Shown: positions 33,901-46,665 of the stretch, piece by piece
Layout: every line of letters starts with the position of its first letter
Numbering within the stretch: the first letter of the stretch is position 1
Assembly: GCF_025698545.1 (NCBI RefSeq)
Contig: NC_068570.1
Location: 6,200,001 to 6,264,000 of the forward strand
Direction of reading: 5' to 3'
DNA: 64,000 nt
Origin: Gossypium raimondii
Taxonomy: Eukaryota > Streptophyta > Magnoliopsida > Malvales > Malvaceae
Made by a program: the position numbers and the translations under genes
Notes under the pieces: generated by a model
The model's database searches: none
Seen by the model: the letters and a program-made list of their open reading frames with translations, nothing else
Told to the model about the DNA's origin: nothing

Positions 33901-36900
33901 GACATTAGCAAGCAGTACCAGAAAATTTATATATAAATATTTTCTCCAAAATTGCCTCATACCTATTGAACCAATCTTGATAAATGTTCCCATAGCGCCA
34001 TAATTACCCCAATCCATGAATTCCAAGATCTTGCGGGTACCAGCAAGTTGTAGGGGCATTCCTGCAAGTGCACCCTCTCCCATTGAGCCTTGTACACAAA
34101 CCTGAAAGAAGAGTGGTTAGAAATTCAGGAAAAATGCTAGAAACATTTCCAGAATTATATCATTAACAACTAATAGTACCTTGACACGTTTGCCATCATC
34201 AGCAAATGAAAGAGCAATGACTCGAACTAGCTCCATTAGTGTACCTATACGGTAAACATCCTGTCAATCAGAGGATAGGTTAGTTCTAAAGAAATTTATT
34301 GGCAAAATATGAAGACAAAATATATAATGATAATCTCTCACCATTTCTGGGTTCAGCTCTGGAATATTAATCTCCACCTGTTGAACAAAAAAGGAAAACA
34401 ATCAGCCTTGCTGGGAATAGCTTTCTGAATTTTACATCTACGAAATGTAGTCTCTACCATTACAAACTCCATCTCTTAGTTAATATTATTGTCGATTGCT
34501 AATCCTCTAAAGCATAAAGTACTAACAAGGTCGTTCTTTATTACTCCCATGGCTTCTTTAGGCTTGTTCTCCCGCTTTTGACATGGGCATCCTCCATTAA
34601 GTCACATATTCTTACAGGAGCACTTGTACCCCCTTGCTTAACATGCCTAACCCATCTCAAGCATATCCGCTGAATCTGTGGATTCCTGCCTATGGTGAAT
34701 GCCTTGTTATTCGACAAGTGGATCCATAATAAATGATAGTTTTATTAACCATCCTAGACAGGATTATTTATGAAAGTTGTTAGAGAATATTTGTATAGTT
34801 GTAAAGATATGATTTATAGGGACTTTATTAGGGATTGCATTTTATTCTCTTTCCCTTTTTGCTAAGTTGTAACATGTATAAATATGTCTCTCAAAGTAGA
34901 GTGAAATATTTACTTTTCACTCAAATCCATCTATTCACCTTCTTCCAACAGAATTTCGTTTTCAAAAGTAAAATAAAACTGCATAGGATTCTCTAATCAA
35001 TATCTCAAGAAACTTATGCAATCAGTAGAAGACTAAATTTGCTAAGCCTTGTGTCAAGGACCATGACCATGCTGTCATCTATAGTCATAATTAACTTTGC
35101 TGCATTCACTAAATGGAGAATTTCTATGTAGACCTTAGTTTTCCATTTTCAAAGAGAACACCATTCAGTTAAACATAAAAATAAAAATAATCTTGATTCA
35201 AGAGGACATAACTGAAAGAACTCTACTATTCATGTGCTAGTAATAAAAGATAGGCAACTGAATCAAGTACCAATTTCTGACCTTCAGTCGAGTTCTTCCA
35301 TCATTTACAGCTCTCTGCGTGGCTTGTAGCACATCATCATAGAAATAATTCCTAATTTCTCTAGAATGAGGAATATTATTCAATCTGGTTGGAATTCCTC
35401 TCCATTTTTCCTGCCAAAAGCAAAACAAAGAATAGAACTGCAACTTTGAGTGAAAGGGATTCTTTTTATTTCTTGCCCATGGCCAAGCTATACAAAGGAT
35501 AGTCTTCCATTTCCTTTAACCTTCCCTACTATGGTGAAGGCAGGGTTTTACTCTTAGGTCTTTATATAGTAAGAAAAGAACCATTATGCTAAGTTGGATC
35601 ATGACTATATGAATTGTATAAATGTTTACCTGGTTTGAAGATGCCTGATCTAAACGGCTCTCAGTTTGAAGAACAGGTTTCACTGGAAACAAGAAGGAAC
35701 CGGGAAAAAGTCAAAATGGATAACTGAAGCTATAGTTAGTTAAGTGCAGATAGTATAAAGTCGGCTCAAATGAAGTTACTTTCGTGAACATGATAATCCT
35801 CAAGTAATAGACAGATAGTATAAAAATGAAGTTAATAGTGTCAATAAAAGGAGAAAGTGTGAATATATAAACTGACATTTTAGGAATAGAACTAAACAAA
35901 ACAGGGATCTGTCAGCATTTCTGTAGACTAAGTGGCAGAAGCTATCAAAGATAGAAAGTGATCTCATGGACAATAAACTCAATTTAAACACTGAAACACA
36001 AACTGATCTTGAACCATGAAAATCTCTGTGAATGCATACTCAAAGAAATAGGACATATAATGATTAAAATCCTTCTCTTGTTATAAACTCGAGTTCATGG
36101 CCTCATATTGACAATGCCATCTAACTTCTGATGTGATCAAAGGTTAAACCATCATCAAGTGCTTGGATTTATGTTTTATAGAACCATGTCTATATAAATA
36201 GCCATAAGTATGAAACAGAAAGGTCAACTAGAAACAGGTCTAATACGATACACATTGAGAAAACATCAACCATCATTTACAAAGTAATTAAAAGGCCTCT
36301 ATATTGTCCCCTCCAAAATTAACAGGTGAACCCCTCTGTAAGAATGAAAGTGGAAGATAGGATGAAAATATCTATATGATCTAAAGGTTTAATGCAGTAG
36401 GGCTGATAATCAGTGTCGTTCTACATTTATCTCAACCAAATAGTGCCCCCTAAATGAGAAATTCAAGAATCTATCCACAAAAGGCTTTCAAATATTGCAA
36501 AAAAGTTTCAGTTCCAAAATTGTCTTTGATAAAGCTTAATAAGAGTAGGAAAATTTTCTATTAATACACCAAGACACTGCAAAGTAAGTTCCTACTCTAA
36601 AACTTGAAATTTATTTCCACTTACTTGATTTTACTGTTTTATCCTTCAGCAGTTGAGATAACAAGGAGTCTATATCCTTGAAAATCATTTCTTTTGGGCG
36701 GTTTCCATCAATCTGTGAGGGGAAAATTCATACAATGATGAAAGCAAGACAAAACAGGACTACAGAAAGCATTTTAATTTGCCAAACCTTGTTGGTTATG
36801 CTGCTGTAAGTGGATGAGATTGCTGCAGCATTTTGCTTGTATATTTCTAGTCGTGACTTCACCTAAATAAAGCAAACAAAATGGAAAAAGGAAAGGGGAT

Positions 36901-39900
36901 ATTAGACAATAATTGTACATGGAGCTTTCCCTCAATACTTCATCCTATCTCTTTTGTCCTTTTGTAAGAGTGAGAGATAGAAAGAGGGAGCAACATCCTT
37001 GCTGATCCTCCAATCAATAATAAGTCTAAGGTAAACATTTACATTAGCTTCAAGTAACCCAGAGGTATACAAGGACTTAGAAGCACCATAACAAGTATTT
37101 TTGCAAACTTGATCCACAGGAAAATTGTGTGGTTCATCCTGTGATATAATAAAGGCTGAACTGCTAACATGTAGCTTTACTTCGGAATAGGTTTATTAAG
37201 ATATGTTCCAAGATCAAGTCATGCTCCATGCAGCACTGTTCAAGTTTGTTTAGTTTAAAATCAGGCCACAAGATTTGAATTTATTGCATGTCCAAATGGT
37301 ACTTTGAAATGGTCATATATATATAACCATCAGGACAGTCCGTTATTAGTTCTTAAATGAGTTCAACCCAGAACATTAAGAGATGAGTTGAGATGGTTTC
37401 TGCGAGTTCTCTTGCAAGTCATATATTCAAAATTTTTGGATGTAAAGGGGAGATTATTTGCACTGAACAAGTTTTGTCTACATTTGTAGTAATAGAGTCC
37501 CAGATCAAAGAATTTTAGACAAGCCTCTCAAATAATTAGTACCATGCATAACGATGAATTAGCCAGATGTCTGTTGAAGATGCAATTGTTTCTGTCATAT
37601 ATTCACACAACATCTTGGCACTCTGTATCTAAGCCAATGAAAAGCAACAAAATAAAAGAATATAAATGAAAGCAGTAAAGAGAATCATACTTTCTCCTCT
37701 GTGTCATCAGCACGGGTAACCAGTCTTGCTTTAATTTCTTCTGACTCAGGAGGGAAATTTTTCAAATGGTAAATTTTTCCAGTCACAGGGTCTAGCCTTC
37801 TACCAACACATCTGTCGATTAGAATTTCATCAGGAACCTGAATGTTAAGAAATAAAGTAAATGTAAAAAGCATGTTTTCAGCCATAGTTGTCTACTTAAA
37901 ATGAAATGCAATGAACTTGTCAGAGATTGAAAAGAGGTATGATCACTATTTACTTAAAATAAGAAGCAATGTAAACAAAAGATCTTTCGAAGTGTTTATA
38001 GAACAATACCTTGCCGCATTAAATTGAGATCCTATGCACACAAATAGCCACTTTATGAACAAAATTTATGACTACAGTTTCATTTGATGGCAAAGTAACA
38101 ACATATGGATGTGAGGTGAGTGTTTGTGTGGAAGGAGGCTCTACAATATAAGTATACGAATCAAATATTTTCAAATAGTATAGTGGAAGACTATGTTGCT
38201 TGGATGTGTGTGTAAATGTCGGGCTTAGGTATGTGTCCAGCATTGAGCCGTTTGATTTTTCTTTCAATCGCTTTTCCCCTAAATTCTCAGTTCCTAAGCT
38301 GTTGTCTGGAGTTCTATGGTGATCAGTATCCCAAGAAACTTTCCATTGGGTAGGATTCGTAACTTCCAAAACAATTGTCGAGAAGTTAAGCCGAACCAGC
38401 ATAAGCGTAAAAGATACATACATCTAGTACAATGTAGATATCTGGTCTAATATTCAATTCTTCCAAACTTTGGGCCTGGGCAAAACTCCTGGGGTATCCA
38501 TCAAGAAGCCATCCTTTCTCCTTAGCATCTTGATGTGATAATCTGACTGTAACCATCTATAAAATGAATAAGAAATAGTTAATCTCTTAAGCATTTAAGG
38601 GAGGAATGGATAAAGAATAATATGATTTAAGTGGGAAGGTTGATGGTCGTACAGCCGTCACAATTTCATCAGGAACCAGACGCCCAGAGTTCATGAATTC
38701 TTTTGCTTTATTTCCAATTTCAGTCCCGGATGATACTTCTGCTCTTAAGAGGTCCCCAGTTGATATATGCACCAATCCAAACTGCCAGAATGAAAAACAT
38801 AGATAACCATTTAAAAGAAAAGATTAAGGCATATGAAAAACTTCTTTAATAAGAAGACCAGAGTAATTGGTGTATTAAGAGTGAATTATGTTTTAGAAAC
38901 ATAAAATATAAAGTTATAATATTGCAAATACCACAGCTGCAATTTGTAGAAAAGACCAAGCTGTCTTCTTTTTAGAACCAGAAGGGAAAAAAGCAGTAAT
39001 TCCCTTTAATTTACTTTATGAAATTATGGCTTTCTGTTGATTCACTGCACATAGGTAATTGCTTGTTTACATCAATAACAATTTCACAAGATAAAAAAAG
39101 ATGTTGCGTACTTCACTAAAATGTTTCACATGGTTTTCTTTCAAAATACCCTCTCCAAAAACTTTCACACCATACAGGTTTCTTCTCATCAAAAAGTGCA
39201 AAGATGGATGCATATATATATATATTCAATCTAATAAGAGAACCATTATCAATAAGCAACAATATTATCTTCAATATAAATCAAGAAAAAGGAATGCCAA
39301 TCATCAAAAGTGAAGGCCATGCAAATAGTCTTTGGCATATCAATTCTAAAGGACAGAAAGGTATTTGTGAAGAAGGGAAAGCAACCCATCTTAATATATA
39401 TATATAAGTATATTGTTTCCTTCATGTTTTTCTATTTAAGCATAACAGCTCTACAGTAGAAAATTATTAAGAACCCAATTCATGAGAGAGAAACAGATTC
39501 ATTCCCTCGAAATTATTTCTAATCAAGCCTTCATAAAAAACTCATAACCATTAGAATAGACAAAGAGTGCAAGCAATGAAGAGAAAGTATAAACATTTGC
39601 ATTTATTTGATTCAATGGCATCTAATAACTAAGAATACCATACTGTATAATATAGAATAAAACATCACACAGATTGTCATTGAGACCACAAGTAATATAT
39701 TGAACTGAAGTAAATTATGCATAAATTTAGTTACCTTTTGTACAATTAACTCACACTGGGTGCCTTTACCTGATGCTGGGGCACCTGATATCATCACCTT
39801 CAAAGGTTCATTTGTTGAACAACTTACCCTCAATCCCTGCAAACAGAAGAAAAGAAAACAAAAGAGGAGGAAAGAAAATGAACAAGTAAAAAATCTTTAG

Positions 39901-40137
39901 AAAGAAAGGAAAAGAAAAGAAGTCATTTTCAGTAGAGTGAAAAACCTTTTTTGGGGTAATCCTGAGATGGGTTTTGCTGCTATGGAGACGAAAAGAGAGA
40001 GGAGAAAGGTACGAGTAAGAAGAAGAGAAAGAAAGAGAAGATGGGTTGAGAGAGGGAGTTGCAGAGGCATTATAATTGCTAAGTGGATGAAGTGAAATAG
40101 CAGTAGAAGATGAAGAAGAAGAAGAAGTAGCCAACAT
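30906..40137 (-). CDS. Plastid-type adenylate kinase with DUF1995-like C-terminus
   Basis: Nineteen coding exons in transcript order: 40137-39946, 39836-39735, 38781-38653, 38556-38422, 37837-37691, 36862-36788, 36712-36625, 35682-35630, 35410-35282, 34377-34342, 34260-34180, 34101-33963, 33134-33055, 32963-32898, 32483-32454, 32244-32135, 31258-31121, 31040-31011 and 30930-30906. All use GT-AG and stay in phase, giving 594 aa. It matches Arabidopsis AT5G35170 (about 588 aa). Residues 1-64 are Ser-rich, like a plastid transit peptide. The kinase follows: P-loop GAPASGKGT at 82-90, STGDLLR near 105-111, GWLLDGYPR at 156-164, and the lid [16 protein letters not shown] from 195. It catalyses ATP + AMP <-> 2 ADP. 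From about residue 300 the protein continues as a DUF1995-like domain of unknown role, ending IWGFLSGVF. Assignment is strong; the DUF label is from memory. Confidence 0.93.
34778..34950. mobile_element. Small solo-LTR-like element in an intron
   Basis: A 173-bp segment starts TGTTAGAGAATATTTG and ends TCTTCCAACA. It carries a TATA-like tgtataaatatg near its middle and a pyrimidine-rich end, as small Copia or TRIM LTRs do. The flanking bases (aaagt and gaatt) do not form a clean duplication and no primer-binding site follows, so the call is tentative. It lies in the adenylate kinase intron between 35281 and 34378. Confidence 0.4.
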
Positions 40138-40324
40138 TTGATGATGCTCTCTTTGAGAAGTGAAACCGTAGGAGAAAGAGTGAAATGGAGGAAAACAGAG
40201 GCTTTGAAATGAAGTTGAATTATAGTTGATTCATGCTAACGGATCAATGGACACCATAGGTTTTTCCTTGTTTATATGTTTTTCTTTTTTCTTTTTCTTT
40301 TTTAAATTTCTCGGGATTTGATTT

Positions 40325-40345
40325 TTAGGGTTTTTTTATATATAT
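40325..40345 (-). promoter_or_regulatory. Core promoter patch of the adenylate kinase gene
   Basis: Read on the minus strand, a TATA-type ctttatatatata is followed at once by aaacccta, the plant telo-box core. It lies about 190-210 bases before the ATG. The motifs are seen; use as a promoter is inferred. Confidence 0.4.
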
Positions 40346-40552
40346 AAAGTGGATTTTCCTTTTTCAATTTATTTGTTGGTATCTTTTTAGATAATATTAA
40401 AAAGTTATTATTATTACGATGATACTAACAAAGTTTTCTTTTATATATTATTGTAAAAATATTTATATTATTTAATAATTTATATAAAATCTTAAAAATG
40501 ATTTACTAAAAAATACAATATTAAAGTTTAAAACTTAAACTTGATAATCTCG

Positions 40553-41352
40553 CTTTATTTAGTAGGGTGGAAACAAAATTGAAAAATAAAAAATTGAAGG
40601 ATGAAAACAAAAATATAGAAATTATATTTTTTCATAAGTGTGCCTGTTAGAAAAGAAAAAATTAAAAAAGTAATTTATTTTCATCAATTGCTTGGTAGAT
40701 TTAAAAATGAGAAGAAAGGAAATGAAATTTTTAAAAATATATAATTTTAAGTTAATATACACAGACTCTTTCAATTTTTTTCTTTTTATCATTTTAATAT
40801 GGAAGGATTAATTTTATAGATTAAGATAGAAAATAATCATCTCCTTATTTCCTTTCTCTCATTTTTCTTATCTATCAAGTACACCCAAATTTTATTTTTC
40901 CTCTTCCAACGTTCTACTTTTTCACTCAATCAAATACACCCTAAGACTTTATTTAGTAGAGTGGAAAGAAAATGAAAAATAAAGGAAAGAAAAGTGAAAA
41001 AAATATAGCTTTCCTTTCCATAGGTGTGTTGGGTAGGAAGATAGAAAATTTGAAAGAAAAATAATCTGTTTTCCATCCCTTATATTATAGAGTTAAAAAT
41101 GAAATGAAAAAATAAAATATTTGAAAAATGTATAATTTTGAACTAATATACCTTTATCTCCTATTTCTTCTACTCTTATCATTTCAATTTGAAAAAATTG
41201 GTTTTTATGTTTGAGGATGAAAATAATAATTTCTCTTATTTTCTTTCCTCTCGCTTTTCTTTATTACTAACTACACTCAAAATTTATTTTCTTTCCGTTT
41301 TCCACTCCTCCTTTTATCCATTCATTTTTTCATCCAACCAAACACGCTTAAA
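40553..41352. repeat. Two head-to-tail MITE-like units
   Basis: Unit A (about 40553-40942) and unit B (about 40943-41352) both start ctttatttagtagrgtggaaa and both end in a caaycaaayac-type word followed by taa. The middle parts share ctttccataggtgtg/ttttcataagtgtg and tataattttaagttaatatac/tataattttgaactaatatac words. Each unit's end is roughly the inverse of its start (ttatttagtag..gtggaaa / gtatttgattgagtgaaa), which suggests a MITE. It lies 0.4 kb upstream of the adenylate kinase ATG. Confidence 0.65.
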
Positions 41353-41839
41353 AGTTTGTTTATTTATTTTAAAAAAACCTCTACCCAAGTAGTAGAAATG
41401 ATATAATATAGTTATTTATAATAAAATTTCCTTCATATTAATATGTGGTCTTTTAATATTTTTTCTTGGTGAGACTTGTTTCTTTTCACAAGCTCTCATT
41501 TCGTGGTTTTCTTATTTGAATATAAAATAAGTATGTTTAAAATTTATTTTTCATGATAATTTTTTAAAGGGTACTATGAGTGACAAGTGGTTTTATAGAT
41601 AATGCAGTTTTTATAAATTAATAAAATAGAGGTATTTATAGACCGAGTCGAAGCATGGTTCTAAAATTTTTCTAGGTTCAAGCCTAAGTTCAACTTATCC
41701 AAATGACCTATTTTATTATTTAAAAAATAATAATAAGTTTTTTTTTATATTTAGACGAAAAAATTGAAAATGTAAAATTTAAAACCAACCTAAAACGGAT
41801 TGAACCAATTAAGTAGAGACTGCTCAACTTATTTCAAGG

Positions 41840-43130
41840 AAGGTGCTCAACAGCTCTCTACTTAAAAAAATCATCAATACCACAAGAAAAATCTTCCAAC
41901 AAGAATAAATACGCTCATTTTTCTCGGTTTAGCCATAAAGTCAACAACTCTACTGCCACCTCGATTCATATGGATAAATTTAACATCCTAATTCCTACCA
42001 CACATTTCCCAGATAGCCCTTACCAAAGCCATTACATTAATTTCGGGATTTTCCTTGTAAATTGTCACATTCTACCACAATCTTACGAGCCCCCCTTCCT
42101 CAAAGCAGATCATCTAATATGCCCGATAATTCTGCACTGATCATTGAGCACGCTCCTACATTCTTAGAAAAACTAGTGATCCAATTCCTTTTTGTCATTG
42201 TGAACCAATCCACCAACCAAAGTGGTACAATTGTTGATATCCCTTGCGCCATCAATATTTATCTTTAACTATCCTAGTCCGAGTGGTATCCACTCCACTA
42301 CATCACTCTTATTTGAAAGCTTATTCATATACAATGTCGTAGCTTGCTTAATATATTTAGCCTATGTTAAACACTATTTTAGCAGTGAATTCCTAATTAC
42401 AGCGGCCACATTAAACACCAAGTCATTCCTCACTCTTCGCAATTGCTAGCATAAAATCCCAAGTGATACCCAATTTACAGTTTGCAGAATAAGATTAAAA
42501 TTATTCCTCGAATTTGCAAACAATTAATCCTTCAGACTAAGATTGAAGAAACGAACAAGGGCTTATTGAAGAATCAATGCAAGCCAAACCTCTCTCGCTA
42601 TACCAAAATCTCTTACTACGTGAACAGTATTTTTACACAGACATTGGCATCTGACATACAATGAGTCATCAAACATTCCTCGACAGTATTAGTCGATTAT
42701 GAGCATGCACCTAGAGAAAACTCTTTACCCATTGCAATGCATCTATCTTCCATATTAAAATTCAAAGCCAATTTCCTATATCACCTTCCATATCCTTAAC
42801 TTTAATATTTGGGATAATCAAATGGGGTGCTCGACAATGGTGTAAAAAAGGGCCAATATCTCAAATCCATGTCTTCCTAAAAGCGAACTTCCTCACCATC
42901 TCCAATTGACCAATACACATTCTCCTTTAAAGTGGCCCAAATTTTCGAAATTGATCTCCAAACAACAGAGAAATTAGGCTAGTAAATGTTATTCGAAATT
43001 CCATCACCAATCTTATCTTTATTGGTGAGAATTTGATAGCCAAGTCTCATCATAAAAAATGTATTAGGGTCTTTCAATTCCACAAGCTAAGTCTTCCATT
43101 GATGGTCTGTTAGAAACAATCACTCCAACT
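41840..43130 (-). mobile_element. L1-type LINE remnant, 3' block
   Basis: Broken minus-strand frames still read as the C-terminal part of a plant non-LTR retrotransposon ORF2. In order they give MMRLGYQILTNKDK, then ENVYWSIGDGEEVRF, a zinc-finger/thumb phrase TVHVVRDFGIAREVW, and an RNase H-like phrase WIPLGLG.LKINIDGA followed by GGLVHND. Many stops and frameshifts show it is long dead. It joins in order with the block at 45830-46370. Confidence 0.75.
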
Positions 43131-43134
43131 CAAT

Positions 43135-43894
43135 AAAGAAGATTTTCTTATATTATTGTTTGATTCTCATACAAAACTACGAACTCATTCACTCTATTTC
43201 TTAGCACATTCCAGTGCAAATGATCGTTGTTGGAAAAATAGGTTATGAACAATAGTTCTTGTTGCACAACAGAATTTTAAATTTTTCATAAAATTGAACT
43301 TGGTTGTGACATCTATAGTAATAAAATTCATTAAATTTAGTACATGTAATTTTGATTTCAAATCTTGAATCTAGTTTCTAAATCCTTTTTGGCTTTCAAC
43401 CGTTATTCTAAAACCCTTGCATACTCAAAGAATCGAACACAAGATAAAAATCGAGACTTTCTAGTCAGAAAATTTAACTTTCTAAGAAAATCCAAAACCA
43501 AAAAATTCAATCTCACAAATTTAAATTATAATACAAGGATTATGCAATTATAACCTCACAAATTTATACTACAAGTACTCATGAAAAAATATATTTTTTT
43601 TTAGTTCAAAGAAATAATCCAAATAAATTTTTACTAAAATTTGCAAAGTATCCTAATATATTTTCCTTATAATTTTCGGCATCCCATTTTCATTATATAT
43701 AGAAAAAAAAACACAAGAATCCTACTAGAATAAAGAGAGGAGAAAATAATATTTTAATAGAAAACTAGAGTTCTACTAAAACTCCAACAGGGATGGGCAC
43801 TTGGGCAGTAAGCATAGGGAGACCCTTCCTATGTGTGTCATCCACTTGTCCATAATTTGGCTTTCTAGCTATTTCATATATTGGGTACAATTGT
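43135..43894. other. Sequence between LINE block and hAT MITE
   Basis: AT-rich, no gene. A 62-codon frame at 43365-43553 has no known domain. This and 44417-45825 may be DNA inserted into the LINE. Confidence 0.3.
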
Positions 43895-43902
43895 ATCTAC
43901 AG

Positions 43903-44408
43903 TAGAGGTGCTCATGGGCCAGGCCGGGCCGGGCCGGGCCCAGGAAAATTTTTTGACCCGTGTCCTAGGCCCGGGCCCGGCCTGAAATATAGGCCTAGAA
44001 TTTTGCCCAGGCCCGGCCTGAGAAAAAAATCATAAGCCCAGGCCCGGCCCATTTTTTAAATAAATACCAAAAATTTATTTTAAAAATTAAAACAAAAAAT
44101 AAAAAAAAGTATTTTAAAAATATTTTAAAATTAAAAAAATTAAAAAAGTATTTTAAAAATTTAAAAAATTTAAAAAATTTAAAAAAAGTTGTTTAAAAGT
44201 TTTTTAAAATTAAAAAAATAAAAATATTTATTATATTCGGGCCGGGCCGGGCTCGGGCCAAAAAAGTGGTGCCCGAGGCCCGGCCCGTTTTTAAATCGGG
44301 CCTCATTTTTTTGCCCAAGCCCATATTTCGGGCCTATATTTTTACCCAAATCCTCCCATATTTCGGGCGGGCCGTCGGGCCGGGCCGCCCGGCCCATGAG
44401 CACCTCTA
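43903..44408. mobile_element. hAT-type MITE, TAGAGGTGC family, copy A
   Basis: A 506-bp element with perfect inverted ends TAGAGGTGCTCATGGGCC and a perfect 8-bp target duplication ATCTACAG (43895-43902 and 44409-44416). The arms are dense in GGGCCGGGC words, and the core is a run of aaaatttaaaa words. Its inner arm reads as the inverse of copy B's, so the two copies lie in opposite orientation. No coding capacity. Confidence 0.95.
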
Positions 44409-44416
44409 ATCTACAG

Positions 44417-45825
44417 TTCAATTTTAAATTAAAACAAGCTCATATAATTATCCAACCCAATAACTAATTTTTTATTCTCAAAATATTAATTCATTGGTTA
44501 GTTAAAATTTAATTAATCTAATTAAATTATTTTTTAAACTCAATTCTAATCTCATTAAAGTAATCACGACTTTATCGTATTATAATGAGTAAATAAATTA
44601 AATTGTTTTGTTTAATAAAACTGCAATACTATTTAATTTAACTTTTCACTTTTGACTCAATTATTTTATTACATTTAATTAAATTAATTTTAAGTCATCT
44701 CTTGTTGCTTCGAGAAAATGCATTTACTGTGGACAATAATTCATGCAATTTAGTTTTTATACATCGTTTTCATTCATTTATCAAAATGGTTCTTTTTGTG
44801 CAATTCATTCAGAGTTATATTGAGCTAGCGGAGGGACCAATCAGACTTATATAATTAGGGCTTAAATAGTTTGTAATTAAACTCCAACTTTTCATTTATT
44901 AATCACAAATTATTTCGTCATTGAGTTAACCCATTATATACAAAAGCAACCTAAATTTATGTTTTTTTCAATAACATTGTCATCTGTGTGTTTCCCTCAT
45001 AATGTATCATTGATCCCTTCGAGTTAAATTTTGTTCATTCAATATGATTCTATTTTATGTCATTGTCATTATTGCATCTTCCACAATGAAAAAGATTATT
45101 GCTAACAAATAGAAATGATTATCATTTGTCCCAGATGAATAACCCATGACCGTGTTCCTTTTTCATAATTCATATAATGCCAGTAAGAGAATACCATTTA
45201 CTCTTTAATTGAGCTATGAACTCTACTATTGTAAATGAAGTCATGCTATATATAAGTCATACACTCAATTTACCAACTTTAAGCTTCGATACCAAAGGAA
45301 CACAAACTTTCAATATATCAAAGTACGTGAGTTAGGTATACCCTAGTCAGTCACTTACTCAAGATTGAGGTAAGTTACACTATGAACTTCACAAGTAATA
45401 AATTCATAAACGGATTCAGAATAAATTCTACTTGAGTCTTATCTGATGTTTTTCAATCTAGGCAATTACACCTATGTCTTTATGTCTTGGAGTCAACTAT
45501 CACGATACACAATATAATGTCTCTCCACAAGTCGACTTAGAAACAACATAATAAGTCTCATGAATCAATTGTTCATCTTGATTCTATAAACTATGAACAA
45601 TTTAGATGACTTACTAATATAAGTTATCTTGTCACATCATAATCTTAATATATGATGCAACCTAATATTAATTAAACTTTTAAATAATTAATCGTGAATG
45701 TTTGATTTGCTTTTATGAAAAAAATTTATTGAAAACAATCTTACAAAAAAATATAATAAATTAATTATAAAATTTTAATTTTTAGTCAATTCAAAACTAC
45801 AAATAAAATAACCAAATTATTACAT
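44417..45825. repeat. Probable retrotransposon-derived DNA splitting a LINE
   Basis: No protein domain is visible. Phrases such as gttaggtataccctagtcagt, cttatgtcttggagtcaac and ccacaagtcgactt give it the look of a non-coding retrotransposon region, but no ends were found. It lies between the two LINE blocks. Confidence 0.35.
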
Positions 45826-45829
45826 TTAA

Positions 45830-46370
45830 GGCATAAAATCCAATGATTGTATAAATCAATTAAGGATTGCCATAATCACTTCTTTGGTAAAAGTGATATG
45901 TCCCCAAGTTTGATGTCTCATCCATTTAATTTATTACGCACTTCATCAATCAAGAATTGATATTGATGACCCTTTCATGGAATAGGGGAACACCTAAATG
46001 ACTTTTGAAAACCCAACATCTAAGAGGTCTCAACCTCATAACATTCGTAGAGAATAAGATATCTATGCCCAAAAGTACACGCATGATTGTTCCAAAATAT
46101 TCCTAGCACTGCTTGCTTGGATTAGGCCAGCTTTACAAAATAAAACAAGATCACAAGTGAAAAGCAAAGGTCCTTCACGAGATAACCTGATTGATTTCCA
46201 AATCCCCTATCAACAACCAAACCGATACTATCTCTCCAACGTTCATTACCTTGAACCATCGTGCTTCCATTTCACTTTACTTGCATTGACGAGGTAATAA
46301 CATATTATTGATTAGAGATAGTAATAGAACGAGACGTAGACGTTATTACCACTTTACAATTAGCACGCTT
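45830..46370 (-). mobile_element. L1-type LINE remnant, reverse transcriptase block
   Basis: Broken minus-strand frames read as part of a plant L1 reverse transcriptase. EGPLLFTCDLVLFCKAGLIQ corresponds to the family's FADDLVLF region (the catalytic DD is lost, reading CD). Further on come HLGVPLFHERV and, after another shift, INxMDETSNLGTYHF-like text. It lies upstream, in LINE order, of the block at 41840-43130 and is probably the same insertion. Confidence 0.7.
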
Positions 46371-46374
46371 TGTT

Positions 46375-46657
46375 CCACCACCCGTCCCGTTTTATTATAG
46401 ATGTATTATTTTGAAAACTGTCACCACCTTCATGGATGTTGGATACATCCACTTTCGTTTTGCTCCGTTTCAATCTAATTTTTGCTACTTATTTTTAATT
46501 TTTTTAAAGTCAAGTAAATATTCAAACATAATTCTTCAAAATAATATATTTAAGCATAAAATATATGAATTTTTCTATAATATATTATTAAAATTTACCC
46601 TTTTAATAGTTATATATACAATGATAAAATGATAATTTTATATAGTGCAGTAGAACA
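46375..46657. other. AT-rich gap upstream of MITE copy B
   Basis: A 73-codon frame at 46411-46632 has no known domain. Nothing else is seen. Confidence 0.3.
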
Positions 46658-46665
46658 GAACAAAA

